DNA of 64,000 nucleotides from Mesorhizobium metallidurans STM 2683 (GCF_000350085.1 NZ_CAUM01000117.1:1-64000), one strand, 5' to 3'; positions 17,642 to 26,406 are shown, numbered from the stretch's first letter. The notes: generated by a model from the sequence alone, not told the origin. Translations and numbers: made by a program.

Positions 17642-18520
17642 ATGAAGATCGAAGTCGTGGTGGACGTGAAGACCACGCTGGGCGAGGGACCCCTGTGGGA
17701 CGTCGAACAGCAGCGCCTCTACTGGATCGACAGTTTCGACGGGCGCGTGTTTCGAGCCACCGCCGACGGACGCGAGATCCGCTCATGGGACGTGCCGATG
17801 AAGATCGGCTCGATGGCGCTGCGCAAGGACGGCAGCGGCGCGGTGGTCTCGCTGCAGCGCGGCTTCCATCTGCTCGATTTCGCCACCGGCGATGTGACTT
17901 TGATCCACGATCCGGAGCCGGACAGGCCGACGAACCGTCTCAACGACGGCAAGGTCGACCGGCGCGGCCGTTTCTTCGCCGGCTCCATGGACACGATGGA
18001 AGAGGGGCCGTCCGGCGGTCTCTACAGACTCGATTCGGATTTTTCCGTCACCAGGATCGATTCCGGCATCATCTGCTCGAACGGCCCGTGCTGGAGCCCC
18101 GACGACCGCACCTTCTATTTCGCGGATACCTGGACTGGCGAGATCTGGGCCTACGACTACGACATCGCCACGGGTGCGGCGACGAACCGGCGCACCTTCA
18201 CCCGTGTCGACACCAGCCGCGGCGGCGCGGCCGACGGATCGACGGTCGATGCCGAAGGGTTCCTGTGGAATGCGCTGGTCTATGATGGTCGGCTGGTGCG
18301 CTATGCGCCCGACGGCAGCATCGATCGCATCATCGACATGCCGGTGAAGAAGATCACCAGCGTCATGTTCGGCGGACCGAAGCTGGACACCCTCTACGTC
18401 ACCTCGATGGCCAAGCCGCCGCTGCCGCGTTTTCCCGGCGACGGCGTCCTGCGCGGTAGCCTTTTCGCGATCACCGGCCTTGGCGTGACCGGAACACCGG
18501 AGCCGAGATTCGGCGGCTGA
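17642..18520 (+). CDS. SMP-30/gluconolactonase family lactonase
   Basis: A 292-residue six-bladed propeller of the SMP-30/regucalcin family. Metal-site positions are visible: Glu15 in TLGEGPLWD, the Asn/Asp of RLNDGKVD, NGPCWSPD and AADGSTVDAEG. It hydrolyses a sugar lactone to its aldonate in the cytoplasm. AAAGGAGGAAGGC gives a very strong ribosome binding site. It closes the operon of importer, SDR, 3-dehydrogenase and BKACE, and a broken gene remnant on the opposite strand follows it. Confidence 0.93.
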   Translation: MKIEVVVDVKTTLGEGPLWDVEQQRLYWIDSFDGRVFRATADGREIRSWDVPMKIGSMALRKDGSGAVVSLQRGFHLLDFATGDVTLIHDPEPDRPTNRLNDGKVDRRGRFFAGSMDTMEEGPSGGLYRLDSDFSVTRIDSGIICSNGPCWSPDDRTFYFADTWTGEIWAYDYDIATGAATNRRTFTRVDTSRGGAADGSTVDAEGFLWNALVYDGRLVRYAPDGSIDRIIDMPVKKITSVMFGGPKLDTLYVTSMAKPPLPRFPGDGVLRGSLFAITGLGVTGTPEPRFGG

Positions 18521-18529
18521 AATGATCTT

Positions 18530-18642
18530 TTTCGTCCGCTGATACCGTCCGGCACATCGATGGTCACGACGGCCTGGTCGGCCATGCTGCGGATGAGCGC
18601 CTCGATCGAAACACTGGATCTGAGGACCGTCAACACTTTCAC
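18530..18642 (-). pseudogene. Possible 5' remnant of a gene downstream of the IclR fragment
   Basis: A GTG at 18642 overlaps the IclR stop (GTGA) and opens a frame that reads VKVLTVLRSSVSIEALIRSM and continues for about 37 plausible residues, after which it runs into the antisense of the lactonase gene. Operon-like overlap followed by loss of the gene body suggests a truncated neighbour. The protein family is not recognisable from so little. Confidence 0.3.
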
Positions 18643-19241
18643 GTCGCGACTCTTGTCTCATCGGCCTGCAAGCTCGGCGCCGCGAAGCCTGATCTTCGTA
18701 CGGATTCCGACATGACCCGCGCGATTTCGGCTCTGCGCTCCAGGCAGCGTGACACCGGCCCGGCCATCACCACGGATAGGCGCTTGACGCCGAGCGGGAT
18801 CGGGAAGGAAACGCCGGCGAGATCCGGAATGTATTCGGAATTGCTCTGATGGTAGCCCCGCTCAGCGGCGGCGCGCAGCTCCGCTTCGATGCGTTCGATG
18901 CTCATCGGCGTGGTATCGGTATACTTTTCGAAGACCAGCTTGCGATACAGCGTCTCCCTCTCCTTCGGCTCCATCTGCGCGAGGATCGCACGGCGGGCCG
19001 AACTGGCATGGATCGGAACCCGCGTTCCCACTTCGGCGAAGCAGCGGATCGGCTGGCGCGACTCGCGCACGTAGAGGAAGACGGCGAAGGGCCCGGAGGC
19101 GGATCCTAGTGCAGTCGTCTCACCAGTGCGCGTAGCGATCTCGTCAACCATTTCGCGCAGCGTGTCGGGCAGCGGGTCGTTTTCGCTTATCGTCTGCACG
19201 ACCGATTGCCAGCGCGGACTCGGATAGTAGCCGCCGCGCAA
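18639..19241 (-). pseudogene. IclR-family regulator remnant lacking the HTH domain
   Basis: The 200 readable codons match the effector-binding domain of IclR regulators throughout (IATRTGETTALGSASG, VPIHASSARRAILAQM, RGYHQSNSEYIPDLAGVSFPI, VVMAGPVSR). The N-terminal winged helix that should precede GGYYPSPRW is absent: upstream the frame stays open for only about 28 more codons of unrelated sequence and then meets a TGA. The TTG at 19241 is the nearest nominal start and has no convincing ribosome binding site. I read this as a 5'-truncated gene, probably cut when the adjoining BMP/amidase cluster arrived. Confidence 0.8.
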
Positions 19242-19401
19242 CTGGGCGGCTGACCTTCGATCCGCCGCTCGATCATCTAGGCCGCGTTGACGGCCAAGTT
19301 TTCCTGCCCTCGTCCCCCAATTTCATGGACCCGGCGACCTGCAGGTACCAGCTGGATGTCTCGGATCAGTCAGTTGCTTAGTCGATAGGCACATCCATTG
19401 C

Positions 19402-19430
19402 TTGACACTGTTTTGGGCAACTCCTAGAAA
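19402..19430 (+). promoter_or_regulatory. Sigma-70-type promoter of the BMP/amidase operon
   Basis: TTGACA (19402-19407), a 17-base spacer and TAGAAA (19425-19430), 36 bases before the ATG of the binding-protein gene, which also has AGGGGA as ribosome binding site. Confidence 0.65.
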
Positions 19431-19465
19431 TCTGGACCAAATGGTAAAATAAGGGGATCTGAGCC

Positions 19466-20452
19466 ATGACGACCGACGTGCTTCTATCTCGCCGAGCCTT
19501 GCTCGCTTCCGCCGCGGCACTTGGTGCAACCGCATTCCTTCCGAACGCCCGCGCATCCGCTCCAATCAAGGTTGCGGGCATCCACGGCTCGCCGGTCGAA
19601 AACGCCTGGAACTCGGTCCTGCACAAGGCGCTGCAGGACGCGGCATCCGAAGGCGTCATCGAATATGTGTTCTCCGAAGGAGTGTCTGGCACGGACTATG
19701 CGCGCGCCATGCGTGAGTATGCCGAGCAGGGCAACAAGCTGATCATCGGCGAGGCGTATGCGGTGGAAACCGAGGCCCGCGAGGTAGCCGCCGACTATCC
19801 GGAAACGACCTTCGTGCTCGGTTCGAGCGGCAAGGAATCAGGTGACAATTTCGGCGTCTTCGGCACCTGGAACCATGACGGTGCCTATCTCGCCGGCATG
19901 CTGGCAGGCAAGATGACCAAGAGCAATATCGTCGGCTCCGTCGGCGCCATGCCGATCCCGGAAGTCAACATGCTGATCAACGCTTTCGGCGAAGGCGTGA
20001 AGGCCGTCAATCCGGACGCGAAGCTGCTTGTCGCCTTCATCGGCACTTTCTTCGACCCGCCGAAGGCACGCGAAGCCGGGCTTGCCCAGATCGACGCCGG
20101 CGCCGATATCCTGTTCGGCGAGCGCATCGGCACCGCCGACGCCGCCAAGGAGAGGGGCATCAAGTCCGTCGGTTCGCTAATCGACTACACGCCGCGCTAC
20201 CCGCAAACCGTCTTCGCCAACGCACTTTGGGGTTTCCGCCCGATTCTCGACGCCGCTCTTGCCGACGTTGCGGCTGGCAAGCCGGTCGGCAAGGACTACA
20301 CCGCCTTCGGTCTCCTCAAGGAAGGCGGCAGCGACATCGCTTATGTGAAGGGTGTCGCCCCGGCCGATGCGGAAGCCGCGATGGAAGCCAAGCGTGCCGA
20401 GATCAAGGCCGGCACCTTCGAGGTTCCTCGTAACATGGATGAACCGAAGTAA
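19466..20452 (+). CDS. BMP-family (nucleoside-type) ABC substrate-binding protein
   Basis: A 328-residue exported protein of the basic membrane protein/Med family, which binds nucleosides or related heterocycles. The N-terminus SRRALLASAAALGATAFLP has the twin Arg and hydrophobic stretch of a possible Tat signal. Family blocks seen are FVLGSSGKESGDNFGVFGTW, AYLAGMLAGKMTKSNIVGSVG and ALWGFRPILDAALADV. It lacks the lipobox Cys of Gram-positive members. It heads an operon of amidase, ATPase and two permeases, so the imported compound probably carries an amide hydrolysed inside the cell. Confidence 0.9.
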   Translation: MTTDVLLSRRALLASAAALGATAFLPNARASAPIKVAGIHGSPVENAWNSVLHKALQDAASEGVIEYVFSEGVSGTDYARAMREYAEQGNKLIIGEAYAVETEAREVAADYPETTFVLGSSGKESGDNFGVFGTWNHDGAYLAGMLAGKMTKSNIVGSVGAMPIPEVNMLINAFGEGVKAVNPDAKLLVAFIGTFFDPPKAREAGLAQIDAGADILFGERIGTADAAKERGIKSVGSLIDYTPRYPQTVFANALWGFRPILDAALADVAAGKPVGKDYTAFGLLKEGGSDIAYVKGVAPADAEAAMEAKRAEIKAGTFEVPRNMDEPK

Positions 20453-20463
20453 GTCAGTTCCTT

Positions 20464-21867
20464 ATGGACGCCGACGCGACAGCTCTTGTCGAAGCGATCG
20501 GCTCCGGAAAGTTGACGGCGCGGGAGGCGATGAAAGCATCGCTGGCCGCTGCCAGATCCCACGCTTGGCTTGGGGCGATCGTCTATCTGGACGAAGGGAG
20601 GGGCCTGGCAGCCGCGGAGGCCTTCGACGCGCTGTCATCGGACGACAAGGCCGTGAGAGCGTTTGGTGGCGTGCCAACCCTTGCCAAGGATCTCGGCGGC
20701 CCTTTTAGAGGTTTTCCCGTTAGCGCCGGTTCGAGATCGATCCCGCGACTTGGCGGCCTTGCCGATTCCGATCTCGCCAAGCGCTTTCGCAATGCCGGCT
20801 TTTGTCTGTTCGGCCTGACGACCAGCCCCGAATTCGGCCTTTCGCTCGCCAGCGAACCAGCGATCGGACCGATCTCCAGAAATCCTCTCGCACCCGACCT
20901 CAGCTCCGGTGGCTCGTCCGGCGGCGCAGCGGCTGCCGTTGCCGCGGGCATCGTCGCTATCGCCCATGCGACCGATGCCGGTGGCTCTATCCGGGTTCCC
21001 GCTGCCTGTTGTGGCCTGGTGGGCCTGAAGCCGGGCCGTGGCGTCATGCCGGCAGGGCCTTCCTACGACAACTATCTCGGCGGCATTGCCAGCGAACTCG
21101 CGGTCTGTCGTTCGGTGCGCGATGCGGCCTCGGCCCTTGCCGCCTTGAGCGGCGAAGCGAAGGGACCTTTCCCGCCGGTACGGCAATCCGGGCTGCCGTC
21201 CTCGCGGTTGCGCATCGGTCTGCTGACAAATACGGGCAGTGCGTCGCCGACCGAAGCAGAGCGACTCGTGGCGGTAGAGGCCGCGGCCAAATCTCTGGAG
21301 AAGGTCGGGCACGAGATCGTACCGACCGACTGGCTGCGCATCGAGCAGATCGCGACGGCCAGTACACGGGCCTTCGCCGATGTCGTCGCGATCAATCTTG
21401 CTGAAATGGTCAAGCGGCTATCCGCCGATCTGTCGAGTGCCGAGCCGATGACCCAGGCCGTGCTTGAACGCGGTCTTTCGAAGGACGGAACGGAGATCTG
21501 GCGGCTGATAAACGCCATGGCCTTCATCAGCCGGGACCTCTGGCGCGTCTTCGACGACATCGATTGCCTTGTCACGCCGATGCTGTCGACGGCACCGAAG
21601 CCGGTCGGCTCGTTTCCGACCGATCATCGCGATGTCGATCTTCATTTTTCGCGAATGACGGCCTTTGCGCCGCTTGCACCGCTCGCCAATGTATCGGGCT
21701 TCCCAGCCATCACCCTGCCTTTCGGGATCGACGATGCGGGCCTGCCGCTTCCGGTCCAGCTTCTCGCGCCCATGGGCGAGGAGGGACGCCTTCTTGCGCT
21801 TGCAGCCCTCCTGGAAAAGGAGGAACGTTGGTCCCACGGCTTTCTTCTCGCGGGGTTTGCTCGATGA
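20464..21867 (+). CDS. Amidase signature family hydrolase
   Basis: A 467-residue amidase. All three catalytic residues are present: Lys75 in TLAKDLGG, the cis-Ser in the SSGGSSGGAAAAVA loop (about 151) and the nucleophile Ser175 in DAGGSIR. It releases ammonia or an amine from a carboxamide or ureide. The gene lies 11 bases after the binding-protein gene and its stop overlaps the ATPase start (ATGA), so it is embedded in the transport operon and most likely acts on the transported compound. No signal peptide; cytoplasmic. The precise substrate is unknown. Confidence 0.92.
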   Translation: MDADATALVEAIGSGKLTAREAMKASLAAARSHAWLGAIVYLDEGRGLAAAEAFDALSSDDKAVRAFGGVPTLAKDLGGPFRGFPVSAGSRSIPRLGGLADSDLAKRFRNAGFCLFGLTTSPEFGLSLASEPAIGPISRNPLAPDLSSGGSSGGAAAAVAAGIVAIAHATDAGGSIRVPAACCGLVGLKPGRGVMPAGPSYDNYLGGIASELAVCRSVRDAASALAALSGEAKGPFPPVRQSGLPSSRLRIGLLTNTGSASPTEAERLVAVEAAAKSLEKVGHEIVPTDWLRIEQIATASTRAFADVVAINLAEMVKRLSADLSSAEPMTQAVLERGLSKDGTEIWRLINAMAFISRDLWRVFDDIDCLVTPMLSTAPKPVGSFPTDHRDVDLHFSRMTAFAPLAPLANVSGFPAITLPFGIDDAGLPLPVQLLAPMGEEGRLLALAALLEKEERWSHGFLLAGFAR

Positions 21868-23387
21868 ACGATGCCGCCCTGGAGATCCTAGGCGTCAGCA
21901 AGCGCTTCGGCGACAACCTCGCCAACGACGACATTTCGCTTTCCCTCGCCAAAGGAGAGATCGTGGCCCTTCTCGGCGAGAACGGTGCCGGCAAGACCAC
22001 GCTGATGAGCATTCTCTTCGGGCACTATGTCCCTGATACCGGTTCGGTTACGGCAATGGGCAAGGAACTGCCGCCCGGCAAGCCGCGCGCGGCTATCCGC
22101 GCCGGCATCGGCATGGTGCACCAGCATTTCTCGCTCGCGCCAAATCTGACGGTGCTCGAAAACGTGATGACCGGCACGGAGAGCCTCTGTTCGCCGGTCT
22201 CGAATGTCGCGGCGGGCCGCAAGAAATTGCTGGGCATATCCGAGCGCTTCGGCCTGAAGGTCGATCCGGCTGCCCGCGTGGGCGATCTCTCCGTTGGCGA
22301 GCAGCAACGCGTCGAGATCCTGAAAGCGCTCTATAACGATGCCCGCATCCTGGTGCTGGACGAACCGACGGCCGTGCTTACCAATATCGAGGCCGAAAAG
22401 CTGTTCTCTACCTTCAAGGAGATGGCGCGGCTGGGCTTGTCGCTGATCTTCATTTCCCACAAGCTCGATGAAGTCATGGCGACAGCCGATCGCATCGTCG
22501 TCCTGCGCGGCGGCAAACTCGTGGCCGAGCGCAAGGCATCCGAGACCAGCAAGGCCGAGCTTGCCGAACTGATGGTCGGCCGCAAGGTGACGAGACCGGT
22601 CCGCGATCCCTCCACGCCCGGCCAGGTAGGGATTGAAGCGGCGGGCGTCACGGTTCGGGTGGGCGGCGTCGACCGCTTGAAATCCATCGATTTCCGCGTA
22701 CTGACGGGAGAAGTGCTGGGTATCATCGGCGTTTCCGGAAACGGACAGGCGACGTTGGCGCAATTGCTGAGCGGCACGGTCGGGCGAACTGCGGGTGACC
22801 TTTTCCTGTTCGGGCAGCACGTGGGGGACCTGACGGTCGCAGATGCCGTGGCAACCGGCATCGGCCGCATTCCCGAGGATCGTAACCGCGAGGGCGCGAT
22901 CGGCGAAATGGCGATTTGGGAAAATGCCATCCTCGAAAGGCTTGCCCGGTTCTCCCGCCGCGGTCTGGTCGACCGCAAGGCCGCAATTGCCTTCGCCGGT
23001 CGGATCCTGTCGGCATTCGATGTGCGCGGCGGTTCGCCGACGAGCCGCACCCGCCTTCTGTCCGGCGGCAACATGCAGAAACTCATTCTCGGGCGAAACC
23101 TCATCGAGCACCCCCGCATTCTACTCGCTGCCCAGCCGGCCCGCGGCCTGGACGAAGGTGCCGTCGCCGCCGTGCACGAGCGAATCCTCGATGCGCGTCG
23201 GGCAGGCACAGCGGTACTACTGATCTCCGAGGATCTCGACGAGGTCATGATGCTCGCCGACCGCATCCAGGCGATCGTCGGTGGCAGGCTGTCCCCGCCG
23301 GTCCGCGCGCAAGACGCCGATGCGCGCAAACTGGGCCTGATGATGGCCGGCGAATGGGAAGGACGCGAGGTAACCGATGCGGTTTGA
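21864..23387 (+). CDS. BMP-type ABC importer ATPase (two NBDs)
   Basis: A 507-residue double ATPase of the NupO/YufO type. The first domain shows LLGENGAGKTT, MVHQHFSLAPNLTV (typical of BMP-type ATPases), LSVGEQQRVEILKAL and ILVLDEPTAVL. The second has GVSGNGQATL, LSGGNMQKLILGR and the divergent Walker B LLAAQPARGLD. The start is ATG 21864, overlapping the amidase stop; a much longer open frame exists upstream but lies inside the amidase. It overlaps the first permease by 11 bases (23377-23387). Confidence 0.92.
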   Translation: MNDAALEILGVSKRFGDNLANDDISLSLAKGEIVALLGENGAGKTTLMSILFGHYVPDTGSVTAMGKELPPGKPRAAIRAGIGMVHQHFSLAPNLTVLENVMTGTESLCSPVSNVAAGRKKLLGISERFGLKVDPAARVGDLSVGEQQRVEILKALYNDARILVLDEPTAVLTNIEAEKLFSTFKEMARLGLSLIFISHKLDEVMATADRIVVLRGGKLVAERKASETSKAELAELMVGRKVTRPVRDPSTPGQVGIEAAGVTVRVGGVDRLKSIDFRVLTGEVLGIIGVSGNGQATLAQLLSGTVGRTAGDLFLFGQHVGDLTVADAVATGIGRIPEDRNREGAIGEMAIWENAILERLARFSRRGLVDRKAAIAFAGRILSAFDVRGGSPTSRTRLLSGGNMQKLILGRNLIEHPRILLAAQPARGLDEGAVAAVHERILDARRAGTAVLLISEDLDEVMMLADRIQAIVGGRLSPPVRAQDADARKLGLMMAGEWEGREVTDAV

Positions 23388-24426
23388 GAGGCGGGAACAT
23401 CGGTCGACAGCGCTGGTCATAGCGGCGCCGCTGATTGCCGTGGCCGGCGCGTTCGCCATTACCGGCATACTAATCGCCATTGCCGGGGCGCCGGTGTTCG
23501 AGGCCTACTGGAGGATTCTGACCGGCGCCTTCGGTTCGCGCCTGTCGGCCACGGAAACGCTGACGCGTGCCACGCCGCTGATCCTGACCGGACTTGCGGC
23601 GGCAGTCGCTTTTCGGGCGCGGCTCTGGAATATCGGTGGCGAGGGCCAGTTCTATCTCGGCGCCATCGCCGTCGCCGCCGCAAGCGCCCATATTGCACGT
23701 GGCCTGCCTTCGCTCGTGCAGATCCCCCTGCTCTTCGTCGTCGGCGCCGCGGCCGGCATGTTACTCCTTCTGCTGCCGCTCTGGCTGCGCCTGCGCTTCT
23801 CCGTCGACGAAGTGGTGACGACGCTGCTTCTGAATTTCGTCGCGCTGCTCTTCGTTTCCATGCTGATCGACGGCGTGCTGAAAGATCCGGCAGCCTTTGG
23901 CTGGCCGCAGTCGGAGGCGGTCGATGCCGCTGCCCGGCTGCCGAAACTGCTGGCCCGCTCGCGCCTGCATATCGGCCTGGGCCTCGCCGTTGCGATTGCC
24001 TTCATCGTCTATTTCGTCCAGTCACGCACCGTCTTCGGCCTGCAGTCGCGAGCGGCGGGCCTCAATCCGTCCGGCGCCGCCTTTGCCGGTGTGCCGCTGG
24101 CCCGCACACTTGTCATCGTCGCAATGATCTCCGGCGGTCTCGCTGGTCTCGCCGGAGCCATCGAGGTGCTGGGCGTAAAGGGCTATGTAACCAACGACCT
24201 GTCGCCGGGCTACGGCTATTCCGGCATCGTGGTGGCCATGCTTGCCAACCTGAACCCGCTCGGCGTCGTGCTGGCGGCGCTCTTCACGGCGGTCATGTTC
24301 GTCGGCGCCGACGGCATGAGCCGGAGCATGGGCATCCCCACCTATATCGCAGATGTGACCGTCGCATTGTCGCTGCTTTCCATGCTGATCGCCGTCTTCT
24401 TCACGCAATACAGGATACGCCGATGA
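23377..24426 (+). CDS. BMP-type ABC importer permease 1 (NupP-like)
   Basis: A 349-residue integral membrane protein with roughly nine to ten hydrophobic segments, the family phrase LWNIGGEGQFYLGA near residue 85 and GVKGYVTNDLSPGYGYSGI in the C-terminal half. These match the larger permease of B. subtilis NupNOPQ-type guanosine importers. The start overlaps the ATPase end by 11 bases and the stop overlaps the second permease by four, so the three are co-translated. Confidence 0.9.
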   Translation: MRFERREHRSTALVIAAPLIAVAGAFAITGILIAIAGAPVFEAYWRILTGAFGSRLSATETLTRATPLILTGLAAAVAFRARLWNIGGEGQFYLGAIAVAAASAHIARGLPSLVQIPLLFVVGAAAGMLLLLLPLWLRLRFSVDEVVTTLLLNFVALLFVSMLIDGVLKDPAAFGWPQSEAVDAAARLPKLLARSRLHIGLGLAVAIAFIVYFVQSRTVFGLQSRAAGLNPSGAAFAGVPLARTLVIVAMISGGLAGLAGAIEVLGVKGYVTNDLSPGYGYSGIVVAMLANLNPLGVVLAALFTAVMFVGADGMSRSMGIPTYIADVTVALSLLSMLIAVFFTQYRIRR

Positions 24427-25367
24427 CCGCGCTGATCGACATCCTCGGTTCTGCCGGTCTCTGGGCCGCGGTCCTGCGCATTGCCACGCCGCTTATCCTC
24501 GGCACGCTCGGGGCGCTGCTGTCGGAACGCTCGGGCGTGCTCAATCTCGGCATCGAGGGCATCATGACCTTCGGTGCCATGATCGGCTGGCTTGCGGTCT
24601 ACAACGGCGCCGGTCTATGGACCGGATTGCTCGTTGCAGCGTTGAGTGGCGCGATCTTCGGCCTTCTGCATGCCGCGCTGACGGTCACGCTGGGCCTTTC
24701 GCAGCACGTCTCCGGCCTCGGCGTCACTTTGTTTGCGTCGAGCTTCGCCTACTACGCTTTCCGACTGATGGTGCCGGTCGCCGGCACACCGCCGACGATC
24801 GTGCCCTTCCAGCCGCTCGATATCCCCTTTCTCTCCTCGTTGCCTTTCTTCGGGCAGGCATTCTTTACCCAGACGGCGCCGACCTATATGGCAATCTTGC
24901 TTGCCGTCCTGCTCGCCTATTTGATCGCGCGCACGCCGGTCGGACTTGCGATCCGCATGACAGGCGAGAATCCGCACGCGGCGGAAGCGCAGGGCATAAA
25001 CCCAATGACCATCCGCTATGGGGCGGTGGTCGCCGGCAGCGCCTTGATGGGCGTCGGCGGTGCTTTCCTGACGCTCTCTGCGTTCAACAGCTTCTTCCCC
25101 ACCATGGTGCAGGGCCGCGGTTGGATCTGCATCGCGCTGGTTGTATTTGCCTCGTGGCGTCCGGAGCGGGCGTTGTTCGGTGCCTTGCTATTCGCCCTCT
25201 TCGACGGTTTTCAGCTTCGTCTGCAGACGGTGCTCAGCGGTGTCGTTCCCTACCAGATATTCCTGATGATCCCCTACCTGTTGTCGATCGCCGCACTCGC
25301 CGTCATGGCGCGCCGCGCCCGCGTTCCGCAGGCTTTGATGCAACCCTACCGCCGCGGCGAGCGCTGA
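24423..25367 (+). CDS. BMP-type ABC importer permease 2 (NupQ-like)
   Basis: A 314-residue membrane protein with about eight segments. The phrase SGVLNLGIEGIMTFGAM, RTPVGLAIRMTGENPHAAEAQGI and GRGWICIALVVFASW are characteristic of the second BMP-type permease. It completes the heterodimeric channel of this importer. It is the last recognisable gene of the operon: a good ribosome binding site (AAGGAG) follows, but the ATG behind it stops after three codons. Confidence 0.9.
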   Translation: MTALIDILGSAGLWAAVLRIATPLILGTLGALLSERSGVLNLGIEGIMTFGAMIGWLAVYNGAGLWTGLLVAALSGAIFGLLHAALTVTLGLSQHVSGLGVTLFASSFAYYAFRLMVPVAGTPPTIVPFQPLDIPFLSSLPFFGQAFFTQTAPTYMAILLAVLLAYLIARTPVGLAIRMTGENPHAAEAQGINPMTIRYGAVVAGSALMGVGGAFLTLSAFNSFFPTMVQGRGWICIALVVFASWRPERALFGALLFALFDGFQLRLQTVLSGVVPYQIFLMIPYLLSIAALAVMARRARVPQALMQPYRRGER

Positions 25368-25590
25368 GGGAGGCTCCAAGGAGCAACTTATGTCGACCTG
25401 ATAAGAAGGGGCGCTGCGCTGCCCGCCTGCGAGCCCATGTTGATGATCGTTCGCTTGCGCCCTGCGGCGAATGCGGTTCCCGATTTCAGGCAGACGCCAG
25501 ACCGGCCGTCTACATGCCTCACGACCATGAATGGTGAAGAGCCGTCCCACCTTCCCGCTTGACGAACGCATATCTCCGTGGCTATACGTC
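25368..25590. other. Gene-free stretch with an aborted start after the BMP operon
   Basis: After the permease stop, AAGGAGCAACTT precedes ATGTCGACCTGA, a start that ends after three codons. The remaining 200 bases hold only short frames (the longest, from ATG at 25438, has about 41 codons and no ribosome binding site) that resemble nothing I know. It may be the scar of a lost operon gene. Confidence 0.4.
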
Positions 25591-25616
25591 AATCAATAGC
25601 CATTTGGTTATTGATT
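25591..25616. promoter_or_regulatory. 12-2-12 palindromic operator of the ArsR operon
   Basis: Left arm AATCAATAGCCA (25591-25602) and right arm TGGTTATTGATT (25605-25616) pair at 11 of 12 positions around a TT centre. The 12-2-12 layout is the classical ArsR/SmtB operator form. It lies 53 bases before the VOC gene that starts the operon containing the ArsR regulator. Confidence 0.75.
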
Positions 25617-25668
25617 TTGAAATCAAGCGGCGCACATGGCGAACGTGACAGACGGAGAAAGTGCAAAA

Positions 25669-26061
25669 ATGAAGCTCAAATTGACCAGCGTGTATGTGGA
25701 CAACCAGGAAAAGGCCCTGCGCGTCTATACCGAAGTGCTCGGCCTTGCGAAGAAGGCCGACTTCAGCAACGGACCGTATCGCTGGCTGACCGTGGCCTCA
25801 CCCGACGAGCCGGATGGAACCGAGCTGCAACTCGCGCTCAACGACAACCCGGCGGCCAAGGCCTACCAGCAAGCCATATTCCAGCAGGGCCAGCCCGCGG
25901 TCATGTTCTTCACCGACGACGTCAAGGGCGACTACGAGCGCATCAAGGCGCGCGGCGCCGAGTTCACCATGCCGCCGACCGAGGTGACCGGCTCGACCAT
26001 CGCCCAGCTGAACGACACTTGCGGCAACCTTGTTCAAATCACCCAGCTGGCGCGCTGGTAA
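25669..26061 (+). CDS. VOC-superfamily (glyoxalase/bleomycin resistance-like) protein
   Basis: A 130-residue VOC-fold protein. It opens with KLTSVYVDNQEKALRVYTEVLGL, contains GTELQLALND and VMFFTDDVKGDYERIKARGAEF and ends with DTCGNLVQITQL, the paired beta-alpha-beta-beta-beta modules of the fold. ATG 25669 has GGAGAAA nine bases upstream; ATG 25636 would add 11 unlikely residues. First gene of a three-gene operon with ArsR and SRPBCC partners, a grouping usual for small detoxification or stress loci. The activity cannot be told. Confidence 0.88.
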   Translation: MKLKLTSVYVDNQEKALRVYTEVLGLAKKADFSNGPYRWLTVASPDEPDGTELQLALNDNPAAKAYQQAIFQQGQPAVMFFTDDVKGDYERIKARGAEFTMPPTEVTGSTIAQLNDTCGNLVQITQLARW

Positions 26062-26082
26062 GGCGAGGATTATCGATCCGAC

Positions 26083-26406
26083 ATGACGAACGCTCGCGAT
26101 GTGCTCTTCAGGACGCTCGCCGACCCGACGCGGCGGGCGATCTTCGAACGGCTGTGCCGCCAAGGAGAGCAGACCGTGGGCGCCCTGACTGCGCAGGCCG
26201 GGATCTCGCAACCGGCCGTCTCGAAACATCTCGGCCTTCTGAGGCAGGCCGGCCTGGTGCGCGATCGTCATGAAGGACGACAGACCCATTATAGCGCGCA
26301 GCTCGGCGCGCTTGCCCCCTTGATGGACTGGACAAGCGAGATGGCCGGGTTTTGGGAAGCCCGGTTCGACCAACTCGAAGACTTGCTGAAAAGGATGGAC
26401 CAATGA
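26083..26406 (+). CDS. ArsR-family transcriptional regulator (SdpR-like)
   Basis: A 107-residue winged-helix repressor. It has LFRTLADPTRRAIFERL as its first helices and GISQPAVSKHLGLLRQAGLV as the recognition helix. No metal-binding Cys cluster is present, so it belongs to the non-metal SdpR/AHSA1-associated group. Its stop overlaps the SRPBCC gene (ATGA). It very probably binds the 12-2-12 palindrome at 25591 and controls its own operon; the inducer is unknown. Confidence 0.93.
   Translation: MTNARDVLFRTLADPTRRAIFERLCRQGEQTVGALTAQAGISQPAVSKHLGLLRQAGLVRDRHEGRQTHYSAQLGALAPLMDWTSEMAGFWEARFDQLEDLLKRMDQ

Noticed and set aside
21564-21863. 100-codon N-terminal extension of the BMP ATPase
   Set aside because: Lies wholly inside the amidase gene, and family members start at the ATGA-overlap ATG.
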